DNA of 64,000 nucleotides from Anaerolineaceae bacterium (GTDB lineage: Bacteria > Chloroflexota > Anaerolineae > Aggregatilineales > Phototrophicaceae), in NCBI GenBank assembly GCA_016124855.1, contig WGMX01000037.1, forward strand, positions 1 to 64,000. Reading direction: 5' to 3'. The position numbers and the translations under genes are program-made. The notes under the pieces were generated by a model. The model was not told the DNA's origin. It saw nothing but the letters and a program-made list of their open reading frames with translations, and did not search any database. Positions 1 through 8,293 of this stretch are shown here, piece by piece. Positions within the stretch are counted from its first letter, which is position 1; each line of letters begins with the position of its first letter.

Positions 1-538
1 CCGTCATCTTTGAGTTCTTGGAGGTTTATTACAATCGGCAACGCTTACATTCCACTCTTGGCTATTGCACTCCCGCTGCTTTTGAGGCAGCCTTTACCGG
101 ATGAATCTTTTGACTCTCCACAAAACTGGGGCAAGTCCACTCATAAAACTTTTATTGGCAAAGTTGGCAGCAATTTCGGCAATTTCAACCGTTTTTTGTC
201 AATTTTGATGCTGATTCGGCGGATGGCTCGGCTAGAAATGCGGCAATTGGGGTGGGGAATGACTGTCGCCAAGATTGCCAATTGCGTAGTTCCAAGTCGC
301 AAGATTCAAGTTCCAAGAGAAATACAATTGAACCACAAAGGCACAAAGAACACTAAGAAATGCCGAGAGAAAGACGTATTTAGTGTAGAACAAATGGGCT
401 GAAAAAGCAAGTTATAGTTTGGTTTGAATAAGGGCAGAAGCAGGATTGAAGTTAGGGTGTTCTTCGGCTCATTTGCGTCTGTTTGTATCTCTTGCGATAA
501 TATGCAAAACAGTTCTGTTCACCAGATGATTCATCTCC
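1..538. other. Gene-poor leader, no convincing gene
   Basis: There is an open frame at 10-402 on the plus strand, but its translation has no recognisable domain. Its last third runs through a dispersed intergenic repeat (about 331-361), which argues against it being coding. I see no RNA gene here. The last 100 bases form the leader of the TIR-SUMF1 gene. The window starts inside this region, so an upstream gene may end just outside. Confidence 0.4.
331..361 (+). repeat. Dispersed ACCACAAAGGCACAAAG-type repeat
   Basis: A purine-rich stretch built from short ACCACAAAG / GCACAAAG units. Related stretches lie at about 34390-34427 (opposite strand), 50745-50778, 52953-52986 and 55889-55934, all between genes. 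The copies are diverged and have no obvious palindrome. Function unknown. Confidence 0.55.
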
Positions 539-1732
539 ATGACACACTTCTTCATTTCTTACGCCAAAAAAGATACCCGTGAACTCGCGCTTCAATTGAA
601 TGATGCGCTTAATGCGCTGCCAAATGTTACGGCGTGGGTCGATAAATCGCTCAAGGCAGGACAAAGTTGGGAACTCCAAATTCAGAAAGAAATCGACCGC
701 TGCGATTACATGATTGTGCTTTATTCGCCGGACATTAATCGGCATAAACGCGGCGAAGAAGAAAGCTATATATTGAGAGAAATCCATTATGCCAAGAGGA
801 TTGCCCGTAAACAAATTATTCCGGTGATGGCGCAAATTACCGAACCGCCTATGATACTTGTGATGGAGCAGTATATCGACTTTACAATTCCTAGTTTAGA
901 GGTAACTGATCTCATAACTGCGATCTGTGAAGAAGTTGGGATAACATCTGTTCCGGTGTCAACCTCAGCAACGGGACTTAGGTTACAAGCCACAGGAATC
1001 GTTCGCGACACCAGCCTTTCCCTGATGCCACAACCCTTCGCATGGATTGACATCCCCGGCAAAGGCTACCGTATCGCCAAATACCCTATCACTAATGCAC
1101 AGTTCGCTAAATTCGTTGAAGCTGATGGCTACAATAATCGCCAGTGGTGGACAGACGAAGGTTGGAAAAGTTGTGAAGAAGGGTGGTATTACGACAAATC
1201 TAGTCATACATGGTTGAAATCAGATAAGCCTTGGTATCAACCACGCTTCTGGACTGACAAAGATTGGAATACATCATTACAACCAATTGTAGGAATATCA
1301 TGGTATGAGGCCACAGCATTTTGTGCTTGGCTCGGTTTTGTCACTCAAGAAATGATCAAATTGCCTACAACACAACAATGGCAATATGCTGCACAGGGTG
1401 AAAACAAGCTGATCTACCCGTGGGGGAATGGTTGGGATAGTGATTTCTGTAATAATTCGGTCAAACCTCGCGATAGCAATTACACGACATCTGTGAATAC
1501 ATTTGAGGGTAAAGGCGATAGTCCATTCGGTGTTGTTGATATGGCTGGAAATACATGGGAATGGTGTCAAGATGCACATAGCAGCAAAATCAATAATTTT
1601 GACACAAAAGCAATTCGAGGTGGTTCATGGCAATATAAAGAAGTAGTGTACTTTAGTTGTTCATCATCCTATGGAACTCCTTCAATAAATCGAACAGAGG
1701 ACTTAGGTTTTCGCATCTGTCTCATTGAATAG
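539..1732 (+). CDS. TIR domain fused to formylglycine-enzyme-like (SUMF1) domain
   Basis: 397 residues. An N-terminal TIR domain (about 1-135) carries FFISYAKKD at 4-12 and a candidate catalytic Glu at 81 in the LREIHYA segment, so NADase activity is possible. The C-terminal part (about 165-397) is a SUMF1/EgtB/PvdO-type sulfatase-modifying-factor fold: KYPITNAQF, LPTTQQW, YPWGN, GNTWEW (338-343), RGGSW (360-364) and a final LGFR. In true formylglycine enzymes a catalytic Cys follows the RGGS motif; here that stretch reads QYKEVVYF and the nearest Cys is at 374. The C-terminal half is therefore probably a binding or recognition module. TIR-SUMF1 fusions are, to my knowledge, common in Chloroflexota and cyanobacteria. 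The gene stands alone and ends 165 bases before the transposase. TIR and SUMF1 assignment is secure; function is inferred. Confidence 0.88.
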   Translation: MTHFFISYAKKDTRELALQLNDALNALPNVTAWVDKSLKAGQSWELQIQKEIDRCDYMIVLYSPDINRHKRGEEESYILREIHYAKRIARKQIIPVMAQITEPPMILVMEQYIDFTIPSLEVTDLITAICEEVGITSVPVSTSATGLRLQATGIVRDTSLSLMPQPFAWIDIPGKGYRIAKYPITNAQFAKFVEADGYNNRQWWTDEGWKSCEEGWYYDKSSHTWLKSDKPWYQPRFWTDKDWNTSLQPIVGISWYEATAFCAWLGFVTQEMIKLPTTQQWQYAAQGENKLIYPWGNGWDSDFCNNSVKPRDSNYTTSVNTFEGKGDSPFGVVDMAGNTWEWCQDAHSSKINNFDTKAIRGGSWQYKEVVYFSCSSSYGTPSINRTEDLGFRICLIE

Positions 1733-1772
1733 GCTTCCTGCAATAGGGAATGAATAATGTAGGATTGTGAAT

Positions 1773-1808
1773 TAACGAGCGGGCAGGATTAATCCAGCCC
1801 CTACAAAG
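1773..1808 (+). repeat. REP-like palindrome (copy 1)
   Basis: TAACGAGC followed by a 20-base near-palindrome at 1781-1800 (one mismatch) and the tail CTACAAAG. The same core and tail recur at 2287-2314 and 2465-2492, and inverted at 2156-2179. It sits 90 bases upstream of the transposase, the usual RAYT/REP arrangement. Confidence 0.8.
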
Positions 1809-1897
1809 ACAGTACTTTGGCAGTAGGGTCTTTATGACTGTATTCGTTGATCTAGGTCTAAAATTACGGTTTGTCCTCATCTGGTGTGGAACTTATT

Positions 1898-2431
1898 ATG
1901 ACGAAATCTTTCCCAATACGGCGCAGTCCACGATTGCAAGGTTATGATTACAGCCAAGAGGGCGCATATTTCGTCACGATTTGCACACATGGTCGTGAGC
2001 ATCAATTTGGGGTAATTCAAGATGGGGAGTTCAATCCTTCGGCAATCGGAACAATTGCGTTCGAAGATTGGCAGATGATTACCTCCCATTATCCGAGTGT
2101 CGAGTTGGATTTGTTTGTGGTTATGCCGAACCACGTTCATGGTATTGTTTTTCTCGTAGGGGCGGAATTCATTCCGCCCGCCGCAAACCAACCATCCCCG
2201 ATTTCCAAGTACGGTTTTCTGTCACAAGTTATCGCGGGTTACAAGGCAGGTGTGACACGGCGAGTCAATAAACTAGATAACCCGACGGGCAGGATTAATC
2301 CTGCCCCTACAAAGATATGGCAGCGCAGTTTCCATGACCATATTATTCGCAACGATGGAGAATTAAATCGAATACGCGAATATGTGATGAACAATCCTAA
2401 GCTGTGGGAGCAGGATCGGTTTTATGGATAG
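1898..2431 (+). CDS. REP-associated tyrosine transposase (RAYT, Y1/HUH family)
   Basis: 177 residues from ATG 1898; the frame is open from a TTG at 1871, but the family begins near SPRLQGYDY, so the ATG fits better. The opening lines (GYDYSQEGAYFVTICTHGR) and MPNHVHGI with the HUH pair H79 and H81 identify the IS200/REP-associated Y1 family. Tyr162 in EYVMNNP is the likely nucleophile. Such enzymes cut single-stranded REP palindromes and are usually single-copy and domesticated. Two in-frame stretches of this protein (about 87-95 and 130-137) are themselves encoded by REP-like palindromes, which lengthens the region between the HUH motif and the C-terminal helix. The frame is intact, so the protein may still be functional. 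Flanking palindromes at 1773-1808 and 2465-2492 are likely substrates. Confidence 0.88.
   Translation: MTKSFPIRRSPRLQGYDYSQEGAYFVTICTHGREHQFGVIQDGEFNPSAIGTIAFEDWQMITSHYPSVELDLFVVMPNHVHGIVFLVGAEFIPPAANQPSPISKYGFLSQVIAGYKAGVTRRVNKLDNPTGRINPAPTKIWQRSFHDHIIRNDGELNRIREYVMNNPKLWEQDRFYG
2156..2179 (-). repeat. REP-like palindrome inside the transposase gene (inverted copy)
   Basis: GTAG followed by a 20-base palindrome with a TC centre at 2160-2179. It is the reverse orientation of the copies at 1781, 2287 and 2465. It is translated in frame within the transposase as part of the segment after HGIVFLV. Confidence 0.78.
2287..2314 (+). repeat. REP-like palindrome inside the transposase gene (direct copy)
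   Basis: A perfect 20-base palindrome at 2287-2306 followed by CTACAAAG. It lies about 107 bases from the inverted copy at 2156-2179, so the two could pair into one long stem in single-stranded DNA or mRNA. It is translated as the GRINPAPT segment of the transposase. Confidence 0.82.
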
Positions 2432-2464
2432 GCGTAGGGAATTGATGGATAGGTAGAAGATAAC

Positions 2465-2492
2465 GGGCGGGATTAATCCCGCCCCTACAAAG
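2465..2492 (+). repeat. REP-like palindrome downstream of the transposase
   Basis: A perfect 20-base palindrome at 2465-2484 followed by CTACAAAG, preceded by TAAC like copy 1. It lies 33 bases after the transposase stop and 10 bases before the mutS2 stop codon (minus strand), so it could also act as a transcription end for either gene. Confidence 0.8.
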
Positions 2493-2501
2493 ATTGGTGG
2501 G

Positions 2502-4901
2502 TTATGTGATCGGAACCATGTGGATGATGGTCACGCCACCGCCGCCTTCTTTGGGCAGGGCTTCGGTGACTTTGCTAATCAACGGATGATGCTCCACCCG
2601 TTCACGGACGGCCTTCTTGAGCGCACCGGTTCCCTTGCCGTGAATGATCCGCGCAAAGGGCAAGCCGCTCATATAGGCGGCATCGACGTAAGTTTCCAAA
2701 CGCTTAAGGGCTTCGTCCACCCGTTCGCCGCGCAGATCGAGTTCCAATCCCGGTGATTGTCCGCGTGGGGCAACCGGATCAGGCGATTTCTCATACTCAC
2801 GCTTATGTCCACGCTTGATCTCGCGCTTCTCGCTGCGCGTCCGATGGGTGATTTCGTCTAGGCCAGCGCGTACTCGCAATGTGCCGACCTGTACAGTCGC
2901 GTTGTTTGGTTCGAGTTCGGTGATGGTTCCCTCGGCGTTCAACTTCGCCAGCCAAACGGTTTCACCGAGGCGCGGAACCCATGTGTTCTCGACCACCGTT
3001 TCGCCTTCGTCGGGAACGCTTTCCTGCGCATTGTTCGCCAACAAAGCGGCTTCTTCCTGCACCTGCTTGAGCATATCCAATGGAAGTGATGCCGTTCGCA
3101 TCTCGTTCCGCAGCCGCTTGACTTCGCGCTGGAAGGACTTGATTTCCTCGTCAGCCTGCCGTCGTGCGGTCGCGACAATGTTACGGCGTTCATCTTCGAT
3201 TTTGTCGAGGCGTGATTGCAGTTCGGCCTGCTGTTCCTCGACTTCTTCGCGCAGCGCCGTAATCAGGCTGCGATCACGCCGGATTTCTTCGCGCGTCCGT
3301 TGGATTTCATCGAGCAGATCATCTGCCACTAAATCTTCGGTAGTGACGAGGCTGCGGGCGCTCTCGATGATGTCCTCGCTCAAACCTAAACGGGTGGCAA
3401 TTGCCAGCGCGTTGGAGCGCCCCGGCAAACCGATAATCAGGCGATAGGTCGGGCGCAGTGTCGCCAGATCGAATTCCACGCTGGCGTTGCGAACACCGGG
3501 TGTTTCCACGCCGTAGATTTTCAACTCTGGATGATGGGTAGTCACCACCGTTGTAACTTGTCGATCTACCAGATGGGTCAAGATCGCCCGCGCCAACGCT
3601 GAACCCTCAGCCGGATCAGTTCCCGCGCCGAGTTCGTCCAAGAGTACCAGCGATTTGTTATCGCACTCCCGTAAAATTGAGATGGTGTTGGTCATATGCG
3701 ATGAGAAAGTACTCAACGACTGCTCGATGCTTTGCTCATCACCGATGTCAGCGTAGACCCCATCAAACACGCTCAGCTTGGCATCCTCGGCTGGCACTTG
3801 TAAGCCGCACTGCGCCATCAAGGTTAGCAGGCCAATGGTCTTGATGGCGACGGTTTTACCACCGGTGTTTGGCCCTGTGACGACCAGTACCCACGTCGCT
3901 TCATCAAACTCCACATCAATCGGCATCACATTGCCTTTGAGCAGCGGATGTCGCGCGGCTTTCAGGGTGATGGTGCTGCCGGGATGTGCAGGATTATTGG
4001 GTCGTGGCCGGAAGGGGAAAAGGATCGGTTCGGTGGCTTTGAGCTGCTCGGCGTAATGGGCTTTGGCAAACACAAGGTCGAGATAGCCCAGCACTTCCAC
4101 CGTTCGCACAACTCGATCTGATTCATAGCCCACTTCGGCGCTCAAATCGGTGAGGATGCGCCGGATTTCCTTCTCCTCGTTGAGCTGAAGTTCGCGGTAT
4201 TCGTTATTCAACTCCACGGTCGCCAGCGGTTCGATAAACAAGGTCGCGCCGGATGACGATGAGTCATGGACAATACCGGGGATACGTCCCTTAAACTCGG
4301 CTTTGATGGGGATGACGTAGCGTCCGTTACGGGTGGTTATGATGGCTTCTTGGAGGAACTGCCCATTGGTGGTCGAGCCAATCAGCCGCATGAGGCGCGT
4401 CTGAAGTTTGTCGTAAGCCACTTTCAAATCCCGCCGGATAATCGCAAGCTGTGGACTGGCGGTATCCAACACTTCGCCTTTTTCGTTCAACACACGGGCG
4501 ATGGAGTCCTGTAAATCGGTACATTCCTCAATCTGGTTGGCGATGTCCGAAAGCAGCGGATAACTACCTTTCATACGTCCAACCGTGCGTTTGACGGTTG
4601 TGCCGCGTCGAAGGGTTTGGCGGATGTCCAACAACACCTGCGCTTCGATCATAATGCCGCGCGTAGCTTGAATGGCTGGCTCACGCACGTCGCGCGCGCC
4701 ACCCAACGTAAAGTTGACCTTGTTCTCGGTCAGTAGACGGGCTTCGGCGGTTTCCTGCTGCCACGTCACGGCTTGATCAAGGTTTGTGGTCGGATGGAGC
4801 GCTCTTGCGAGTTCTGCTCCTGCCGAAAAGGTGGTATGTTTGGTCAATTGCTCGAGTATTTTAGGCAGTTCGAGCGTCTGCGTCGATTTTTCGCTTATCA
4901 T
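2502..4901 (-). CDS. mutS2: Endonuclease MutS2
   Basis: 799 residues, full length for MutS2. The N-terminal and core region is followed by the MutS-type ATPase: Walker A GPNTGGKT near 340-347 and a LLDELGAGTDP Walker B/signature near 413. A long charged coiled coil (about 510-620) follows, then a C-terminal Smr nuclease domain starting at LDLRG near 718 and including HGKGTGALK. MutS2 lacks the mismatch-recognition domain of MutS; characterised members suppress homologous recombination or rescue collided ribosomes through the Smr domain. The gene stands alone on the minus strand and is convergent with the transposase. Assignment is secure. Confidence 0.96.
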   Translation of the reverse strand: MISEKSTQTLELPKILEQLTKHTTFSAGAELARALHPTTNLDQAVTWQQETAEARLLTENKVNFTLGGARDVREPAIQATRGIMIEAQVLLDIRQTLRRGTTVKRTVGRMKGSYPLLSDIANQIEECTDLQDSIARVLNEKGEVLDTASPQLAIIRRDLKVAYDKLQTRLMRLIGSTTNGQFLQEAIITTRNGRYVIPIKAEFKGRIPGIVHDSSSSGATLFIEPLATVELNNEYRELQLNEEKEIRRILTDLSAEVGYESDRVVRTVEVLGYLDLVFAKAHYAEQLKATEPILFPFRPRPNNPAHPGSTITLKAARHPLLKGNVMPIDVEFDEATWVLVVTGPNTGGKTVAIKTIGLLTLMAQCGLQVPAEDAKLSVFDGVYADIGDEQSIEQSLSTFSSHMTNTISILRECDNKSLVLLDELGAGTDPAEGSALARAILTHLVDRQVTTVVTTHHPELKIYGVETPGVRNASVEFDLATLRPTYRLIIGLPGRSNALAIATRLGLSEDIIESARSLVTTEDLVADDLLDEIQRTREEIRRDRSLITALREEVEEQQAELQSRLDKIEDERRNIVATARRQADEEIKSFQREVKRLRNEMRTASLPLDMLKQVQEEAALLANNAQESVPDEGETVVENTWVPRLGETVWLAKLNAEGTITELEPNNATVQVGTLRVRAGLDEITHRTRSEKREIKRGHKREYEKSPDPVAPRGQSPGLELDLRGERVDEALKRLETYVDAAYMSGLPFARIIHGKGTGALKKAVRERVEHHPLISKVTEALPKEGGGGVTIIHMVPIT

Positions 4902-5072
4902 GATGCGTGCTGTATTTCCAGTAGTCGATAATCAGTCGATTATAAATAGTCGCTATTAGATTCAGGATAACAAATTAGGATGAAGACGTGCTCAAATGAA
5001 CTACAGGGAACACGTAGCCTGCTGAGGGGTTTGGGCGGCGCGAAAGTAGTATAGGGGCGTAGCTTTCAGATG

Positions 5073-5330
5073 TCAATCGTGAGGTTGGCAAGGGGTCAGG
5101 ATGGGTTGAATACTAGTGGCTACCCCTAGCCAGAATTCGTCAGGCAAGGGATCGTCAAAATCATCACTTGTCCAAATTGCGCCCGGATGTAAGCCCAGAA
5201 TGCGAGGTTTAGTCAAATCAACTTCTGCCGGTTCTGTTTCACCATCTATATGTTCTCGTAGTAATCGCTTTTGTTCAGGCGATAGACTATCCACAGCTTT
5301 CAATAAATCATCAAATTTTATGTTGAGCAT
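5073..5330 (-). CDS. Antitoxin-like small protein, no toxin partner
   Basis: 85 residues. The N-terminal half is helical and charged (LLKAVDSLSPEQKRLLREHI). The centre has GLHPGAIWTSDDFDDPLPDEFW, which matches the tail common in VapB-like antitoxins of cyanobacteria and Chloroflexota. In relatives I know of, the protein ends soon after the DEFW motif; here about 15 unrelated residues follow, so the original stop may have been lost. No PIN-domain or other toxin gene lies next to it. It is probably an orphan or remnant antitoxin. Confidence 0.6.
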   Translation of the reverse strand: MLNIKFDDLLKAVDSLSPEQKRLLREHIDGETEPAEVDLTKPRILGLHPGAIWTSDDFDDPLPDEFWLGVATSIQPILTPCQPHD

Positions 5331-5377
5331 TGGATTTCGCTCCCTTAATTATCAAAATCATTATAGCAGGTGATGCG

Positions 5378-5668
5378 TTAAGTAGTCACGCCGCTGAATA
5401 AGGTTTGATAGGCCACGATGGTAAAGTAAATTCCTGCGAGAAATGCAAGGATGCTGACCGACAGCCAGCCGATGCCGCCGAGAAAGAAGCGTCCGCCTTC
5501 GCTAGCGGTTAAACGCCGAAAAACATTTTCACGTATATCGGCATGTTCAGCTTGGGATTGGATAGCTTGCCAACCGATTTTGATGAACGGCCAACCACGC
5601 TCCAGACCGCGCCGCGCAAGGAAGAAAGCGGCGACCGCAAAGATCGCGTTCAGTGAGCCAAGCAGCAT
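5378..5668 (-). CDS. Small two-helix membrane protein
   Basis: 96 residues with two probable membrane segments, about 3-19 (LGSLNAIFAVAAFFLA) and 64-88 (GIGWLSVSILAFLAGIYFTI), joined by a charged cytoplasmic stretch. I do not recognise a family. It lies 47 bases upstream (genome-wise) of the antitoxin-like gene on the same strand. The composition and long hydrophobic runs support it being real rather than a shadow. Confidence 0.6.
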   Translation of the reverse strand: MLLGSLNAIFAVAAFFLARRGLERGWPFIKIGWQAIQSQAEHADIRENVFRRLTASEGGRFFLGGIGWLSVSILAFLAGIYFTIVAYQTLFSGVTT

Positions 5669-5750
5669 AAAACTAACCTATGACATATAAAACGAATCAT
5701 CATGAGGATGATTATACGAGCCTATGAAGTGAATTTGCTACTTTGGGATT

Positions 5751-6113
5751 CTATAAAGCGGAAATAGCGCTGGCGACTTTATTGTAGTTGGCTGGCTTTT
5801 GCAGGTAAGTAATGTTCAACTGCTTGAGCATATTGGGGTCGGGGTTTTCTCCGGCGGTGAGCAAGAAGAAAGGGCGACTGTCACCGTTTTCGCGCAGCCA
5901 TTTTGCCACATCTAGGCCGCTGACCACACCGATCCAAAAGTCGATGAAGATGGCGCGGGCGGTCACATAAGGCGCTTTCTGGAGCAGATGCAAACTCCCG
6001 GGTTCGGCGTCTGGAAGATGCAGCACGTTTACCCCGCGCGTCGAAAGGCCGAGACTGAAGAGTTCAGCTTCAATATCATCATCTTCAATGTAGACTACAT
6101 CAATTCCAGCCAT
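5751..6113 (-). CDS. Stand-alone response regulator receiver domain
   Basis: 120 residues, a single CheY-like receiver with no output domain. Acidic pocket E10/D11, phosphoacceptor D58 in AIFIDFW, T86 in LLTAGE and K106 in YLQKPA are all present. It follows two histidine-kinase genes on the same strand (gap 88 bases), so it is the likely phosphate acceptor of that cassette. With no DNA-binding domain, it probably acts through protein-protein contact or as a phosphate relay. Confidence 0.88.
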   Translation of the reverse strand: MAGIDVVYIEDDDIEAELFSLGLSTRGVNVLHLPDAEPGSLHLLQKAPYVTARAIFIDFWIGVVSGLDVAKWLRENGDSRPFFLLTAGENPDPNMLKQLNITYLQKPANYNKVASAISAL

Positions 6114-6201
6114 AACTCACCACAGGACTTCTCATCACACTTATACCTCTTACCATACCTCACAAATAGGGCCTTTTGTCCCTTAAGAATTAGGGGATAT
6201 G

Positions 6202-7224
6202 CTATTCAGGTATAGGAAGTGTAAAACTAAAGGTACTGCCTGTGCCGATTTCGCCTGTGAAAATGAGTTCGCCGTCTTGCAGTGCCAATATCTGTTTGGC
6301 TAAGTAGAGATGCAGACCCGTCCCCGCGTGGGCACGTACCAGCTTATGATGGCTGCCACGCCAGAAGGGTTTACCGATGTGTTCCATATCTTCGGGGTTT
6401 AGACCAATGCCGTTGTCCGCCACACTGAGCAGTACGTGCGTACCTAAATTATCGACCGACAGTTTGATCTGCCCACCGTCCGGTGTGTAACGTATGGCGT
6501 TATCCAGCAAATTGGTCAAGATGATGAGGCTCTGATAAAAATCGCCATGTGCCAGCGGTACAATATCTGGCGCTTGAATGGTGATATTGTGTCCATGCTG
6601 CTTGGCTTGGTCACGGGTGTGTTCCCATGCCTCGCTCAATAAATCGGTCGAGAGAAAGTTGACAGGCTCAATCCGTATTTTGCCGGTTTGGATAGCGATC
6701 ATTTCTTGAACGGCATCCAGCACAGCGAATGCGCGACGGGTATTTTCTTGAATGGCTTCCAACCAATTGTCTTGTTCGGGCGTAATTTGACCCAATAACC
6801 CACCCTGAACCAACTCGGCGCGTCCCCGAATGGCGACCAACGGTGGACGCAGCGAATCACTTAAACCGTTGAAAAGGGGTAAGGCTTCCACCGGCGGCAG
6901 CGAATCGTTGTCGTCCAGTGAAGTGTCGTCATCATAATTGTTTTCGGGATAAGGTTCGGTTCCCATCAGAGTGACGTAATCGTCATAATCATCAGCGGAT
7001 GAAATATCGGACACGGTGCGCGGCACAGGCTGCATCGGCTCGGACAGCGGAGGGATGTTATCCAACACCAGACTGTTGAGGTAGGTGTTTTCATCAGAAA
7101 GCTGCTTCAGAAGCACCGTGACCTGTGCCAGCTTAGCAGCCGTATTGCCCGGCGCGGCGGCTGTCAGACGGTTCAGGATTTCTAAGGCTTGATCAAGATC
7201 AATACGCTGGTCCATAAAATCCAT
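6202..7224 (-). CDS. Histidine-kinase-like protein with a degenerate H-box
   Basis: 340 residues. An acidic, low-complexity N-terminal region (about 70-110, many Asp) is followed by a HisKA-like helical hairpin (about 115-180) and a HATPase_c domain (about 210-340) with an intact N-box (NLLDNAIRYT), DNGIGL and GTGLHL motifs. In the H-box the expected His is Asp123 (LSDSLRPPL), so it should not autophosphorylate in cis. It may bind ATP and phosphorylate or modulate the neighbouring kinase, or act as a phosphatase. No membrane segment. It starts 4 bases after the stop of the upstream kinase and is surely co-transcribed with it. Confidence 0.88.
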   Translation of the reverse strand: MDFMDQRIDLDQALEILNRLTAAAPGNTAAKLAQVTVLLKQLSDENTYLNSLVLDNIPPLSEPMQPVPRTVSDISSADDYDDYVTLMGTEPYPENNYDDDTSLDDNDSLPPVEALPLFNGLSDSLRPPLVAIRGRAELVQGGLLGQITPEQDNWLEAIQENTRRAFAVLDAVQEMIAIQTGKIRIEPVNFLSTDLLSEAWEHTRDQAKQHGHNITIQAPDIVPLAHGDFYQSLIILTNLLDNAIRYTPDGGQIKLSVDNLGTHVLLSVADNGIGLNPEDMEHIGKPFWRGSHHKLVRAHAGTGLHLYLAKQILALQDGELIFTGEIGTGSTFSFTLPIPE

Positions 7225-7228
7225 ATTC

Positions 7229-8101
7229 TCAACTCATACCGGTTAGGGTAATAGTGAATGTCGTTCCTGTACCCGGTTGGCTGCTGACGTGAACCTCGCC
7301 ACCGAGTAGATGAATAATGCCATAGGCAATCGGGATACCCAAGCCGCTGCCTTTATAACTTAATACTAGCTCATTATCCGAACGGAAGTAGAGCGTACCT
7401 AACTTAGAAAGTTCATCTTCGCTCATGCCAATGCCATTATCCTGTATTTGGATTGAAAGCCGATTGCCCTCGGCGGATGCGCCGATGCGCACAACGCCGC
7501 CTTCCGGTTGGCAGTAGCGCAGCGCATTTTCGACAATTTTGTTGAGCGCTTTGACCAGCAGTTCGGTATCCACATTAAGCAAGGGCAAGCCCTGCGGAAG
7601 TTCAAGTTCTAAGGTGCGGTTCAACTCATCAGCCGTAGGACGCATGGCTTTTTCAACCAACTGCGCCACATTTTTAAACATTTCCATTTTAGGATTAAGC
7701 TTAAGCGTACCGTTCCATAATTTGCTGATGTCACTGACATCGCCCAACAACGACTCCATGCGCTTGGTATTGGTGCGGATGACCCCCACAAATTGCTTTT
7801 GCATATCGGTCAGTTCACCCATAGCGGGGGTAGCGAGCATATCCCCATATCCCCGAATGCTGGTTAAGGGCAGACGCAGATCATGAAATCCGTGCGAAAG
7901 CATCGCGCCAAATTCTTGTTTATACGTTTCCAAATCAGGCGAATCGCTGTGGCTGGCCCGTTCTTCATGGGCTTTTTCGAGCAGCGCGCCAATGGCTTCG
8001 AGCTGTCCCGTTAAACGAATGGGGATAATCTGGCCTTTGCGGGCGGCTTCGGTGAGTTCGGTTAGGAGGGCGTGTGCCTGTGCAAGCGCGTCATCTGTCA
8101 T
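7229..8101 (-). CDS. Cytoplasmic sensor histidine kinase
   Basis: 290 residues. H-box with His73 in GFHDLRLPL, followed by a HATPase_c domain (N-box KIVENALRY, DNGIGM, GSGLGIPI). There is no membrane segment and no recognised sensor domain: the first 60 residues are helical. It is the first gene of a three-gene minus-strand cassette (kinase, H-less kinase-like protein, receiver) with almost no gaps. It is the likely phosphoryl donor in the cassette. Confidence 0.9.
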   Translation of the reverse strand: MTDDALAQAHALLTELTEAARKGQIIPIRLTGQLEAIGALLEKAHEERASHSDSPDLETYKQEFGAMLSHGFHDLRLPLTSIRGYGDMLATPAMGELTDMQKQFVGVIRTNTKRMESLLGDVSDISKLWNGTLKLNPKMEMFKNVAQLVEKAMRPTADELNRTLELELPQGLPLLNVDTELLVKALNKIVENALRYCQPEGGVVRIGASAEGNRLSIQIQDNGIGMSEDELSKLGTLYFRSDNELVLSYKGSGLGIPIAYGIIHLLGGEVHVSSQPGTGTTFTITLTGMS

Positions 8102-8293
8102 CGAATAATCCTTTGGGTGGCGAGCCGGTATTGATGATAAGCGCTTAGCGGGGTCTGCGCTCGGTCATAACCATTCATTATACGAGAATCAATTGGCGTG
8201 AAAACCTTGATAAAGCGTGAAAAAGTGGCGATTTCGTAAAACTGACCGCACAGGTCGCCGGTGAATGAACTCGAATGTGTACGAGAGGGGATA

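Noticed and set aside
10-402. 130-residue frame at the window start
   Set aside because: No domain, no ribosome site, and its end is a dispersed repeat; compositional features suggest chance.
539-1732. Diversity-generating retroelement target in the SUMF1 domain
   Set aside because: The C-type-lectin-like ending would suit a DGR target, but no reverse transcriptase or template repeat is in the window, and the codons near the end are not dominated by NNC/NNT changes.
2815-3447. 210-residue plus frame opposite mutS2
   Set aside because: Ser/Arg-rich shadow of the coiled-coil region.
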